Assembly: GCA_008012315.1 (NCBI GenBank)
Contig: SSEL01000012.1
Coordinates: 124,001-188,000 of the forward strand
Direction of reading: 5' to 3'
DNA length: 64,000 nt
DNA from: Rhodospirillaceae bacterium
GTDB lineage: Bacteria; Pseudomonadota; Alphaproteobacteria; Dongiales; Dongiaceae
The notes under the pieces: generated by a model
Told to the model about the DNA's origin: nothing
The model's database searches: none
The model's input: the letters and a program-made list of their open reading frames with translations, nothing else
In this document: positions 43,330-52,009 of the stretch, piece after piece
Numbering within the stretch: position 1 is the stretch's first letter
Layout of the letters: each line of letters opens with the position of its first letter
Translations under genes and position numbers: made by a program

Positions 43330-43358
43330 TAATCTCTTGTAATTAAAGCAAGAGATTA
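43330..43358. repeat. 29-bp A+T-rich inverted repeat between trcR and qor
   Basis: TAATCTCTTG and CAAGAGATTA are perfect 10-base arms around TAATTAAAG. It lies 24 bases downstream of qor and upstream of trcR, so it may end qor transcription or bind a regulator of trcR. No T-run follows. The 299-base spacer holds no other feature I can name. Confidence 0.5.
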
Positions 43359-43381
43359 TGCATGCCGGCGGCGCTTATCGG

Positions 43382-44392
43382 TCAGACGGTCAACACGATT
43401 TTGCCGGTATGGCTGCTGGTTTCCATCAGGCGATGGGCTTCGGCGGCCTCCCGGAGCGGGAAGGTCTTATAGAGGATCGGGCGCACCTTGCCATTATCGA
43501 TCAGCGGCAGCACCTTCTCGGACAAGGCGGCGGCAATCCTGGCCTTGTCGGCCACGGAGCGGGGTCGCAGGGTCGAGCCGGTGATGGTCTGGCGCTTCAC
43601 CATGAGGGGGGCAAGATTGATCTCGGCCGAGCTGCCCTGCAGGAAGGCGATCTGGACCAGCCGGCCATCGACCGCCAGGGATTTCAGGTTGCGTGGAATG
43701 TAATCGCCGCCCACCATGTCGAGAATCACGTCGATCCCGGCGCCGCCGGTCTCCTTCTTGATCACCTCGACGAAATCCTGTTTCTTATAGTTGATCGCAA
43801 TATCGGCGCCTAATTCTTTACAATTATTGCATTTGTCATCGCTGCCAGCAGTCGTGAAGACGCGCGCGCCGAACTGATGCGCCAACTGGATCGCCGTCGT
43901 GCCGATGCCGGAAGAGCCGCCATGCACCAGGAACGTTTCCCCCGCCTGCAGCCCCGCCCGGTCGAAGACATTGGTCCAGACCGTGAAGAAGGTTTCCGGG
44001 ATGGCCGCCGCCGCCGTCATGTCGAGCCCGGCCGGAATGCGCAGGCAATGTGCTGCCGGGGTCACGCAATATTCGGCATAGCCGCCGCCCGGCGTCAGCG
44101 CCATGACCTGATCGCCAACTTTCCAGATCGCGCCATTGCCGCTGTCCTGGTCGCTGCCCAGGGCGACGATGGTGCCGGACACTTCCAGGCCAGGCAGATC
44201 CGAGGCCCCGGGGGGCGGGGCATAGCTGCCCTGGCGCTGCAGGACATCTGGCCGATTGATGCCCGCCGCCGCGACCTTGATCAGGACCTCGCCGGATTGC
44301 GGGATCGGCACCGCCCGGGCAACGGGTTGAAGAACCTCGGCTGCGCCGGCTTTGGTGATTTCGATGGCGGTCATCTGGCTGGGCAATGTCAC
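43382..44392 (-). CDS. qor: NAD(P)H-quinone oxidoreductase, zeta-crystallin/PIG3 type
   Basis: 336 residues, zinc-free medium-chain dehydrogenase/reductase. AAGINRPDVLQRQGSYAPPPGASDLPG is the N-terminal catalytic domain, and the NADPH-binding motif is VHGGSSGIGTTAIQLA. The AGINRPDxxQRxG pattern groups it with PIG3-type quinone oxidoreductases. It reduces quinones or enals in the cytosol. The start region overlaps the upstream, untranslated end of the divergent DUF1192 gene. Confidence 0.9.
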   Translation of the reverse strand: MTLPSQMTAIEITKAGAAEVLQPVARAVPIPQSGEVLIKVAAAGINRPDVLQRQGSYAPPPGASDLPGLEVSGTIVALGSDQDSGNGAIWKVGDQVMALTPGGGYAEYCVTPAAHCLRIPAGLDMTAAAAIPETFFTVWTNVFDRAGLQAGETFLVHGGSSGIGTTAIQLAHQFGARVFTTAGSDDKCNNCKELGADIAINYKKQDFVEVIKKETGGAGIDVILDMVGGDYIPRNLKSLAVDGRLVQIAFLQGSSAEINLAPLMVKRQTITGSTLRPRSVADKARIAAALSEKVLPLIDNGKVRPILYKTFPLREAAEAHRLMETSSHTGKIVLTV

Positions 44393-44511
44393 GGCAGGCT
44401 CCTCGGTTGAACGGGATGGAAGCTGGGCTGAAACTTGGTCTAGTCGATTCCCGCACCACTTTGAACTCTGATCCGGCGGCGGTTAAGATGCCCCGACTCA
44501 TGGAGGCAGGA

Positions 44512-44697
44512 ATGGATTTGGACGATCTGGAGCCACGCAAGGCGAAACCCCAGTTACGCAATTTGGATCCGTTATCGGTCGAAGAACTGGAAAACTACAT
44601 CGCTGAAATGAAGGCCGAAATCCTTCGTGTGGAAGAAAAAATCGCCGCGAAGAAGGCGCATCTGTCGGCGGCTTCCGGCCTGTTTAAAAACGCCTAA
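44512..44697 (+). CDS. DUF1192 protein
   Basis: 61 residues. LSVEELENYIAEMKAEILRVEEKIAAKK is a charged coiled-coil, the whole of a DUF1192 protein, a small family of alphaproteobacteria. The ATG at 44512 is preceded by GGAGG with 5-base spacing; frames beginning earlier at 44386 would overlap qor and lack family similarity. Function unknown. Confidence 0.87.
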   Translation: MDLDDLEPRKAKPQLRNLDPLSVEELENYIAEMKAEILRVEEKIAAKKAHLSAASGLFKNA

Positions 44698-44804
44698 ATA
44701 ATACTTTCCCCGGGCAGGGGAGTCTGGTGCCAAAAGTTAGGAAAGAAGCCCTCAAAGCAAAAAACGTTCCGAATTAACACTCTGTTGATGTCGCTGTGTT
44801 AATA

Positions 44805-44912
44805 TGCGAATCGGAAAGATGGTTAATACGTCTTTCCTCCCTGGGCCGGTTCCGTTGGTCCAGTTTCATGCCTCCCTGTCTAACTTGCCGCCGGACTTTT
44901 CGGCGGCTTTTT
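44805..44912 (+). ncRNA. candidate small RNA 1 with CCUCCC motifs
   Basis: The segment folds into GGAAAGA/TCTTTCC (44813-44837), CTGGGCC/GGTCCAG (44841-44862), a single-stranded GCCTCCCTG and a terminator hairpin GCCGCCG/CGGCGGC with five T's (44887-44912). CCUCCC loops are typical of anti-Shine-Dalgarno small RNAs of alphaproteobacteria. On the opposite strand the same bases can be read as a ribosome site and ATG of a 31-codon frame (44870 down to 44774), so the true strand is uncertain. No promoter was identified with confidence. Confidence 0.4.
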
Positions 44913-45014
44913 ATTGACGGTTCGATGGCCAAGTTTTTCCTATCTTCACACACGGTTGTATCAAAAAGTTGCATAAGGAATGTTGCTTGTCGCTCGTGTG
45001 AATTTTTTTGCCGC

Positions 45015-45043
45015 TTGACGCTTAAAAGAGTCACTCGTAATTT
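45015..45043 (+). promoter_or_regulatory. sigma-70-like promoter for candidate small RNA 2
   Basis: TTGACG (45015-45020) and TAATTT (45038-45043) are 17 bases apart, placing a start near 45050. No long frame begins behind it before the terminator at 45090-45135. Confidence 0.65.
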
Positions 45044-45049
45044 TCTCCA

Positions 45050-45135
45050 GCCTGAGGGCAAGTTAGACAGGTTGAGGCTTTATAAAAGAGAAGGCCGCCG
45101 CCGGGTTAAACCGGTTGAGCGGCCTTCCGTTTTTT
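45050..45135 (+). ncRNA. candidate small RNA 2 complementary to RNA 1
   Basis: From the promoter at 45015 a short transcript would run into the terminator GAAGGCCGC...GCGGCCTTC with six T's (45090-45135). Its 5' part GGCAAGTTAGACAGG (45057-45071) is the exact reverse complement of 44875-44889 in candidate RNA 1. Alternatively it could be a terminated leader of metY, which starts at 45240. Confidence 0.45.
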
Positions 45136-45239
45136 GGATTTCCTCTTTTATTTTTCGGGACCTGCCGACAGGTCTTCCCAGGCGATTTGGCGATCTCTAT
45201 CACTAGAGGTGAAACCCAGCCGGTCGGGAGGCCTGCGGC

Positions 45240-46535
45240 ATGGCGGAAGCCAAGTTCCCGGGATTTGAGACGATGAGCCTGCATGCGGGGCAGGTGGTCG
45301 ATCCGGCGACGGGCGCCCGGGCGGTGCCGATCTATCAAACGACATCCTATGCCTTCGCCGATTCCGATCATGCGGCCGCCTTGTTCAATCTTGAACGGCC
45401 GGGCCATATCTACAGCCGTATCAGCAATCCGACGGTGGCCGTCCTCGAAGAACGCATCGCTGCGCTGGAGGGCGGGGTCGGCGCCGTTGCCACGGTAAGC
45501 GGCCACGCCGCCTTGCATCTCGCCATCGCCACCTTGATGGGTGCCGGCGGTCACATCGTTGCCTCACAGGCGCTCTATGGCGGCAGTCTCAACCTGCTGC
45601 GTTTGACACTGCCGCGCTTCGGCATCACCACCAGCTTCGTGCCGCCGCGCGACATCGCCGCATTTCGCGCCGCGATCCGCCCGGAGACGCGGTTGATCTT
45701 CGCCGAGACGATCGGCAATCCCGGTCTCGAAGTGCTCGATATTTCCGCCGTTGCGGAGATCGCGCATCAAGCCGGCTTGCCCTTGTTGATCGATGCCACC
45801 TTCACGCCGCCGGTACTGCTGCGGCCATTGGAGCATGGTGCCGATCTCGTTTTGCATTCGGCGACCAAATGGCTTGGCGGCCACGGCCTGGCGATCGGCG
45901 GCGCGCTGATCGATGGCGGCAAATTCGATTGGCGGCAAAGCGGGAAGTTCCCGACGATGACCGAACCCTATGCCGGCTATCACGGGCTCTCTTTCACCGA
46001 TGATTTCGGACCGCTCGCTTTCATCATGCGGGCGCGGTTGGAAGGACTGCGCGATTTCGGCGCCTGCATGAGTCCTATGACGGCTTTTCATCTCCTGCAA
46101 GGCATCGAGACCTTGCCGTTGCGCATGGAGAAGCATGTCGACAATGCGCGACGGGTTGCCACTTATCTCAAATCGCATCCGGCGATTTCCTGGATGGTCT
46201 ATCCGGGCGATGCCGATCATCCGGATCACGCATTGGCGGAACGGCTGATGCCGAAAGGTGCAGGGGCAATCCTCTCCTTCGGCGTGAAAGGCGGCCGCGA
46301 GGCCGGACGCAAATTCATCGATGCGCTGCAACTAATATCCAATCTCGCCAATGTCGGCGATGCGAAGACGCTCGTCCTGCATCCAGCCAGCACGACGCAT
46401 CGGCAACTCGATGACGCCGCCTTGCAAGCGGCCGGTATCGGCGAGGACATGATCCGTCTCTCGGTCGGGTTGGAAAGCCTGCAGGATATTCTCGGCGATC
46501 TCGATAGCGCCCTGCGCCGGTCGCAGAAGGAATAA
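45240..46535 (+). CDS. metY: O-acetylhomoserine aminocarboxypropyltransferase (MetY-like)
   Basis: 431 residues, PLP enzyme of the Cys/Met family. FETMSLHAGQVVDPATGARAVPIYQTTSY is the MetY N-terminus, and the PLP lysine lies in LHSATKWLGGHG near residue 210. It makes homocysteine from O-acetylhomoserine and sulfide. GGGAGG lies 12-17 bases before the ATG, the only start matching family length (420-435). I searched the leader for a SAM-II riboswitch and did not find a convincing one. Followed after 5 bases by a hydrolase. Confidence 0.88.
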   Translation: MAEAKFPGFETMSLHAGQVVDPATGARAVPIYQTTSYAFADSDHAAALFNLERPGHIYSRISNPTVAVLEERIAALEGGVGAVATVSGHAALHLAIATLMGAGGHIVASQALYGGSLNLLRLTLPRFGITTSFVPPRDIAAFRAAIRPETRLIFAETIGNPGLEVLDISAVAEIAHQAGLPLLIDATFTPPVLLRPLEHGADLVLHSATKWLGGHGLAIGGALIDGGKFDWRQSGKFPTMTEPYAGYHGLSFTDDFGPLAFIMRARLEGLRDFGACMSPMTAFHLLQGIETLPLRMEKHVDNARRVATYLKSHPAISWMVYPGDADHPDHALAERLMPKGAGAILSFGVKGGREAGRKFIDALQLISNLANVGDAKTLVLHPASTTHRQLDDAALQAAGIGEDMIRLSVGLESLQDILGDLDSALRRSQKE

Positions 46536-46540
46536 GACAT

Positions 46541-47347
46541 ATGATCGTCGCCGGGCAGCACGTGCATATCGCGATGGGCCGGCCGGCGGGCGAGGGGCAA
46601 AAGATCGATGCCGCGAAACCGGCCGTGCTGATGCTGCATGGGGCCGGGCTCGATCACTCGGTCTGGACCTTGCCGGCGCGCTATCTCGCGCATCATGACC
46701 GCAGCGTCATCGCACCGGATCTGCCGGGGCATGGCTGCTCGGCAGGAGCGCCGCTCACCAGCATCAGTGCCCTCGCAGATTGGGCCTGGCAGTTGCTCGA
46801 TACGCTCGGCATCGCGAAAGCCGTACTCGTCGGGCATTCCATGGGCGCGTTGACGGCGCTGCACATGGCGGCGCGGCGTCCTGACAGATCGCGTCACCTC
46901 TTCCTGATCGGCGCGGCGGCGGAGATGCCGGTGCAGGCGGATTTGCTGCAAGCTGCCCATGACGATCAACACCTGGCCGATGCCTTGATCGCGATGTGGG
47001 GTTTCGGTCCCGCCGGCCGCATTGGCGGCAATGTGATGCCGGGCGTGCAGATGCGGCTTGCCGGCCAAGCGCTGTTGGACCGGGCGAAGCGGGGCGTGTT
47101 GGCGGCGGATCTGACTGCCTGCGCAGCTTATCGCGACGGCATCGCGGATGCCGGGCAAGTCCGCTGTACGACGACATTGCTGCTCGGCGCGGCGGATCGG
47201 ATGACGCCGGCGGGCAAGGGCCAGCAGCTCGCAGATCTCATGACGCAAGTACCAGGCGGCGTGCGGCTGAATATCCTCGCCGGTTGCGGCCATATGATCA
47301 TGGCCGAGCGGCCCAACGAAACCATCGATCTGTTGCGAGCCGTATAA
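46541..47347 (+). CDS. alpha/beta hydrolase
   Basis: 268 residues. The fold is shown by VLMLHGAGLDHSVW (oxyanion hole), the nucleophile elbow VGHSMGAL, the acid in LLLGAADRMTP and the histidine in GCGHMIM. All three catalytic residues are therefore present. Substrate unknown; it is not MetX, which is longer. It is co-transcribed with metY, five bases away, and ends before a strong hairpin. Confidence 0.85.
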   Translation: MIVAGQHVHIAMGRPAGEGQKIDAAKPAVLMLHGAGLDHSVWTLPARYLAHHDRSVIAPDLPGHGCSAGAPLTSISALADWAWQLLDTLGIAKAVLVGHSMGALTALHMAARRPDRSRHLFLIGAAAEMPVQADLLQAAHDDQHLADALIAMWGFGPAGRIGGNVMPGVQMRLAGQALLDRAKRGVLAADLTACAAYRDGIADAGQVRCTTTLLLGAADRMTPAGKGQQLADLMTQVPGGVRLNILAGCGHMIMAERPNETIDLLRAV

Positions 47348-47369
47348 AACCATTGCGGGCCAAAACACT

Positions 47370-47400
47370 GCCGGCCGGATAGCAAAGCTACCCGGCCGGC
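47370..47400. terminator. hairpin between the hydrolase and hsp20
   Basis: GCCGGCCGG (47370-47378) and CCGGCCGGC (47392-47400) pair, with TAGC-AAA-GCTA inside. It separates convergent genes and likely stops both transcripts, although T-runs are weak. Confidence 0.6.
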
Positions 47401-47480
47401 GAGCATCAGATGGGATCGGTCACATAATCAGGCCGATCGATCGGGCGGCTGTATCGGATCGCCCGATAGCCAGGCCGTCG

Positions 47481-47942
47481 TCAGGCGGCCTTGTCGAGCG
47501 CTTTCGGCGCATTCTGCGTGGCATTGGCGATCGCGATGGTCCGGGGCTTCATCGCCTCGGGAATTTCGCGTACCAGTTCCACATGCAGCAGGCCGTTGTT
47601 CAGGCTGGCGCCCGCAACGCGGATATGGTCGGCCAGCTCGAAACGGCGTTCGAAAGCGCGGCCGGCGATACCGCGATAAAGGAAGCTGCGTTCCTTGTCT
47701 TCCTTCGCCGGCTTGCCGACGATCAACAGCGAGTTCTCCTGCGCAGTAATGGACAGTTCGGCATCGGAGAAGCCGGCAACTGCCATGGTGATGCGATAGG
47801 TATCCTCGCCAGTCCGCTCGATATTGTAGGGCGGGTAGGAAAGAGCCGATTCATCGACGCGCAACGCGCTATCCATGACGCGCGACAAGCGATCGAAACC
47901 GACGGAGGAACGGAAAAGGGGAGTAAGGTCGAAGTTACGCAT
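47481..47942 (-). CDS. ibpA: Hsp20 small heat-shock protein
   Basis: 153 residues with an alpha-crystallin domain: YNIERTGEDTYRITMAVAGFSDAELSI opens it and the IARRAFERRFELADHIRV-like segment (GIAGRAFERRFELADHI) is the class-A IbpA pattern. The C-terminus has the RTIAI oligomerisation motif. It holds unfolded proteins during heat stress. The ATG at 47942 lies behind GGAG with 8 bases, which is part of the ROSE hairpin. Transcription starts near 48035 from a sigma-32-like promoter. Confidence 0.92.
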   Translation of the reverse strand: MRNFDLTPLFRSSVGFDRLSRVMDSALRVDESALSYPPYNIERTGEDTYRITMAVAGFSDAELSITAQENSLLIVGKPAKEDKERSFLYRGIAGRAFERRFELADHIRVAGASLNNGLLHVELVREIPEAMKPRTIAIANATQNAPKALDKAA

Positions 47943-47943
47943 G

Positions 47944-48033
47944 CCACATTCTCCATAGAGCAACATGGTTGATGTCTGAGGCCACCAAATGGTCTGCCTC
48001 GCTTAGTTGCCGGCACCTTCATGGTCGTCCGGC
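47944..48033 (-). ncRNA. ROSE-type RNA thermometer of hsp20
   Basis: Three hairpins can form on the minus strand. The last, CCATGTTGCTC-(TATG)-GAGAATGTGG (47944-47968), hides the GGAG ribosome site, with the bulged G inside TTGCTC that is the mark of ROSE elements. The others are GAGGC...GCCTC (47978-48000) and GCCGG...CCGGC (48009-48033). Melting near 40 degrees would open translation. Confidence 0.85.
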
Positions 48034-48041
48034 ATGGATGG

Positions 48042-48070
48042 AGGTAAGCAGCGGTCGCTGCGGTTTCAAG
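48042..48070 (-). promoter_or_regulatory. sigma-32-like heat-shock promoter
   Basis: On the minus strand CTTGAAA (48070-48064) and CTTACCT (48048-48042) are 15 bases apart, close to the alphaproteobacterial sigma-32 consensus (CTTG, then CYTATnT). A start near 48035 gives a leader beginning at the first ROSE hairpin. Confidence 0.6.
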
Positions 48071-48290
48071 AGGTCGTCTAGCCGCTTGGTTGGTTTCGAT
48101 TTCGTTAGCGGGAGAGAAAAATGCACGCGGCTTTCCCGTCAAATTTCCGACAAATATCGCGCTGAAAGTGCACCGGCATGTGGGATTGCAAATTTTTGTT
48201 AAGAGCTAACACGTATTAGTGATGCGAGGCAGTTATGTTTCGGCCTAGGCTAAGGGCGCTCAGAGGATAACCGGATCGGTACGAACGGGA

Positions 48291-48731
48291 ATGGCGACCG
48301 TAGAATTCTTCGATCGGACGATGATGGAAACGATGGCTCTTCTGGCGGAGTCGCGCCGCTATCTCATTGATCGCGCCGAGAGTGAAACCAAAGCCCGACC
48401 GGTCGAGCATGGGCTGGTCAGCAGCATGGAAACCATGCGGCTGGTTGCCCGCCTGACTCAAGTCCTGGCTTGGCTCCTGACCCATCGCGCCGTGCATGCC
48501 GGCGAAATGACGTTATGGGAAGCGACACGGCCGGAACGGCGTCTCGGCGGCCATACGCTCTGCAACAAGGATATCAGCGACGAGGATCCGGATCTGCCGG
48601 AGGAGCTGCGTCGCCTGCTGCAACGCAGCCTATCGCTCTATCAGCGTGTCTCGCGCCTGGACGTTCAGGCAGCTCGCGCCGCCGAAACGGAACCGCAGGG
48701 GCGGGTGAGCGGCGGCCCTAAGCTTCACTGA
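48291..48731 (+). CDS. rcdA: RcdA, ClpXP protease adaptor (DUF1465)
   Basis: 146 residues, all helical. TMALLAESRRYLIDRAE, SMETMRLVARLTQVLAWLLTHRAVHAGEM and LPEELRRLLQRSLSLYQRVSRLD match the DUF1465/RcdA family. In Caulobacter RcdA links the CtrA regulator to ClpXP for timed degradation. The start at 48291 has only a weak GGGA ahead. Divergent from hsp20. The tail GGPKLH is not conserved in my memory of the family. Confidence 0.88.
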   Translation: MATVEFFDRTMMETMALLAESRRYLIDRAESETKARPVEHGLVSSMETMRLVARLTQVLAWLLTHRAVHAGEMTLWEATRPERRLGGHTLCNKDISDEDPDLPEELRRLLQRSLSLYQRVSRLDVQAARAAETEPQGRVSGGPKLH

Positions 48732-48741
48732 CGGCTAGCCA

Positions 48742-49104
48742 CTATCCGGGCAGATAATCCAGGAAATACGCGCAGGCGCCCCGGTTGCCCAGGAAGACGG
48801 CGCGTTCGACAATGTCATCCGGCCCCACCGTCACAGACAGTTTGCAGGTGAGCGGGACATATACCGGCGGCGAGTCATTTGTCGTGTAACCGTCATCATG
48901 CTCCCAGGAATAGTATTTCTTGCCCGAGACGGTGATCGCACTGTCGGGAGGTCCGAGATGTCCGATCGGTTCAGCGATGGGCCTGCCGTACATTCTCTCC
49001 CGGACAGCTTGGGAGCGCTCGGCATGGTAATCGCGAAACGTACAGGCCGCTAAGCCAAGCGAAAGTCCCAAGGCCAGTGCAACATGCCAGAAGCGGACAT
49101 ACAT
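48742..49104 (-). CDS. small lipoprotein of unknown function
   Basis: 120 residues. A lipoprotein signal peptide ends LGLAAC (lipobox), so Cys21 would be lipidated and the protein anchored in the outer or inner membrane. The mature part holds IGHLGPPDSAITVSGKKYYSWEHDDGY and a second pair of cysteines (TCKL and GACAYF). It resembles small membrane-anchored proteins of the SmpA/BamE-like type in size only; I do not recognise the family. Convergent with rcdA. Confidence 0.75.
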   Translation of the reverse strand: MYVRFWHVALALGLSLGLAACTFRDYHAERSQAVRERMYGRPIAEPIGHLGPPDSAITVSGKKYYSWEHDDGYTTNDSPPVYVPLTCKLSVTVGPDDIVERAVFLGNRGACAYFLDYLPG

Positions 49105-49193
49105 GCGGCGTCACTCCCAATAGGTGTGTATCTGAAACATATACAACCATTGAGAAATTTTTCAAGGCAGCCTATCCCGGCCGGTTGCAGAGC

Positions 49194-49230
49194 CCAAAAG
49201 CAAACAGCCGCCCGGCGAGGGGCGGCTGTT
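49194..49230 (-). terminator. terminator of rpmE
   Basis: AACAGCCGCCC and GGGCGGCTGTT form an 11-bp stem around six bases; on the minus strand it is followed by TGCTTTTGG. It lies 35 bases after the rpmE stop. Confidence 0.88.
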
Positions 49231-49264
49231 GGGATCGGCTTGCGCCGGATCTGGTCGTGCAAGC

Positions 49265-49489
49265 TTACTTCTTGAGGGCCAGACCCTGGAAGCGCTTGTT
49301 GAACTTGGCCAGCTGGCCGCCCGTGTCGAGCAGGCGATGCACGCCGGTCCAGGCAGGATGCGACTTCGGGTCGATGTCCAGCGTCATGGTGTCGCCGGCT
49401 TTGCCCCAGGTCGAACGGGTCACGTATTTCGTGCCGTCGGTCATGACCACGTTGATGTCGTGGTAATCGGGATGGATATTCGCCTTCAT
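49265..49489 (-). CDS. rpmE: 50S ribosomal protein bL31
   Basis: 74 residues. [19 protein letters not shown], then STWGKAGDT and [13 protein letters not shown], are the bL31 signature. The zinc-binding cysteines of the C+ type are absent, so this is a C-minus form that needs no zinc. The longer open frame upstream lacks family similarity. A zinc-free L31 is relevant because a zinc-uptake operon lies in the same window, but no Zur-like site is seen here. Confidence 0.95.
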   Translation of the reverse strand: MKANIHPDYHDINVVMTDGTKYVTRSTWGKAGDTMTLDIDPKSHPAWTGVHRLLDTGGQLAKFNKRFQGLALKK

Positions 49490-49620
49490 GATAGAACTCC
49501 TCGAATCTCGGGGCGGGTTATACCCAAGCATGTCCCAGGGCGCAAGTCCCCACGGCGCAAGTCCTTGTAGCCAAAAGAGGAAATTTCCCGGTCCGGCTGT
49601 GGCCGATTGTCCGTGGCGCA

Positions 49621-49639
49621 TTTAACTTATTGAGTTAAA
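49621..49639. repeat. palindrome in the rpmE-cyaY spacer
   Basis: TTTAACT-TATTG-AGTTAAA has perfect 7-base arms. It lies in the 346-base divergent gap (49490-49835), which holds both promoters. A direct repeat GGCGCAAGTCC also occurs twice near 49540-49565. No gene seen here. Confidence 0.45.
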
Positions 49640-49835
49640 AGACTTCTCCGCGCAAAATCCCGGAATAGACCGGCCGCTTTGGCGGTATCTTCGTCGTTTT
49701 GGCTTGTGGTATGGCTTGTCGCCGTAAGTTCCTTCGGCGATTGCAAGGCAAATGTAAGATGTCTATGCAGTGGTCCTGTCGAAATCGGCGCAGGCGGGAC
49801 CGGACCTGCCGGAAAGCCGGGTAAGCGGAAAGAGG

Positions 49836-50180
49836 ATGATGGATCAAGGGACGTTCGAGCGGCGGGCTTCGGCGGTGCTGGAAGACCTGTTCGACAGGAT
49901 CGACGAGGATCTGGGCGATCACATCGACGCGGATTATGAGGGCGGCATCCTGACCCTCAAGCTGTCCGATGGCCGCACCTATCTTCTCAACAAGCACGGG
50001 CCCAACCGGGAAATCTGGCTGTCGTCGCCGGTCAGCGGCGCCTGGCATTATGCCTGGGACGAGGGCGCCGGGCTGTGGCGATCCACCCGCTCGGCCGGCG
50101 ACGGGCCGGACGATCTTCACGGCTTGCTGACTGCCGAGCTCAGCGAGATCACCGGCAGCGACGTCGAACTCCAGGACTGA
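49836..50180 (+). CDS. cyaY: iron donor protein CyaY (frataxin)
   Basis: 114 residues. The acidic first helix, LEDLFDRIDEDLGDHIDADYEGG, then ILTLKLSDGRTYLLNKHGPNREIWLSSPVSGAWHY, matches bacterial frataxin, which binds iron for Fe-S assembly. ATG 49836 is followed at once by a second ATG; GGAAAGAGG precedes both. It is followed after 9 bases by an ABC exporter. Confidence 0.9.
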   Translation: MMDQGTFERRASAVLEDLFDRIDEDLGDHIDADYEGGILTLKLSDGRTYLLNKHGPNREIWLSSPVSGAWHYAWDEGAGLWRSTRSAGDGPDDLHGLLTAELSEITGSDVELQD

Positions 50181-50189
50181 TCGGACAAC

Positions 50190-51986
<1,797 letters not shown>

Positions 51987-52009
51987 AATCACTCGCCGTC
52001 TATCGGCCG

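Noticed and set aside
45136..45239. SAM-II riboswitch before metY
   Set aside because: The leader has GATTTGGCGATC and GGTGAAAC but not the conserved GCTAAA and pairing of SAM-II; I cannot support it by eye.
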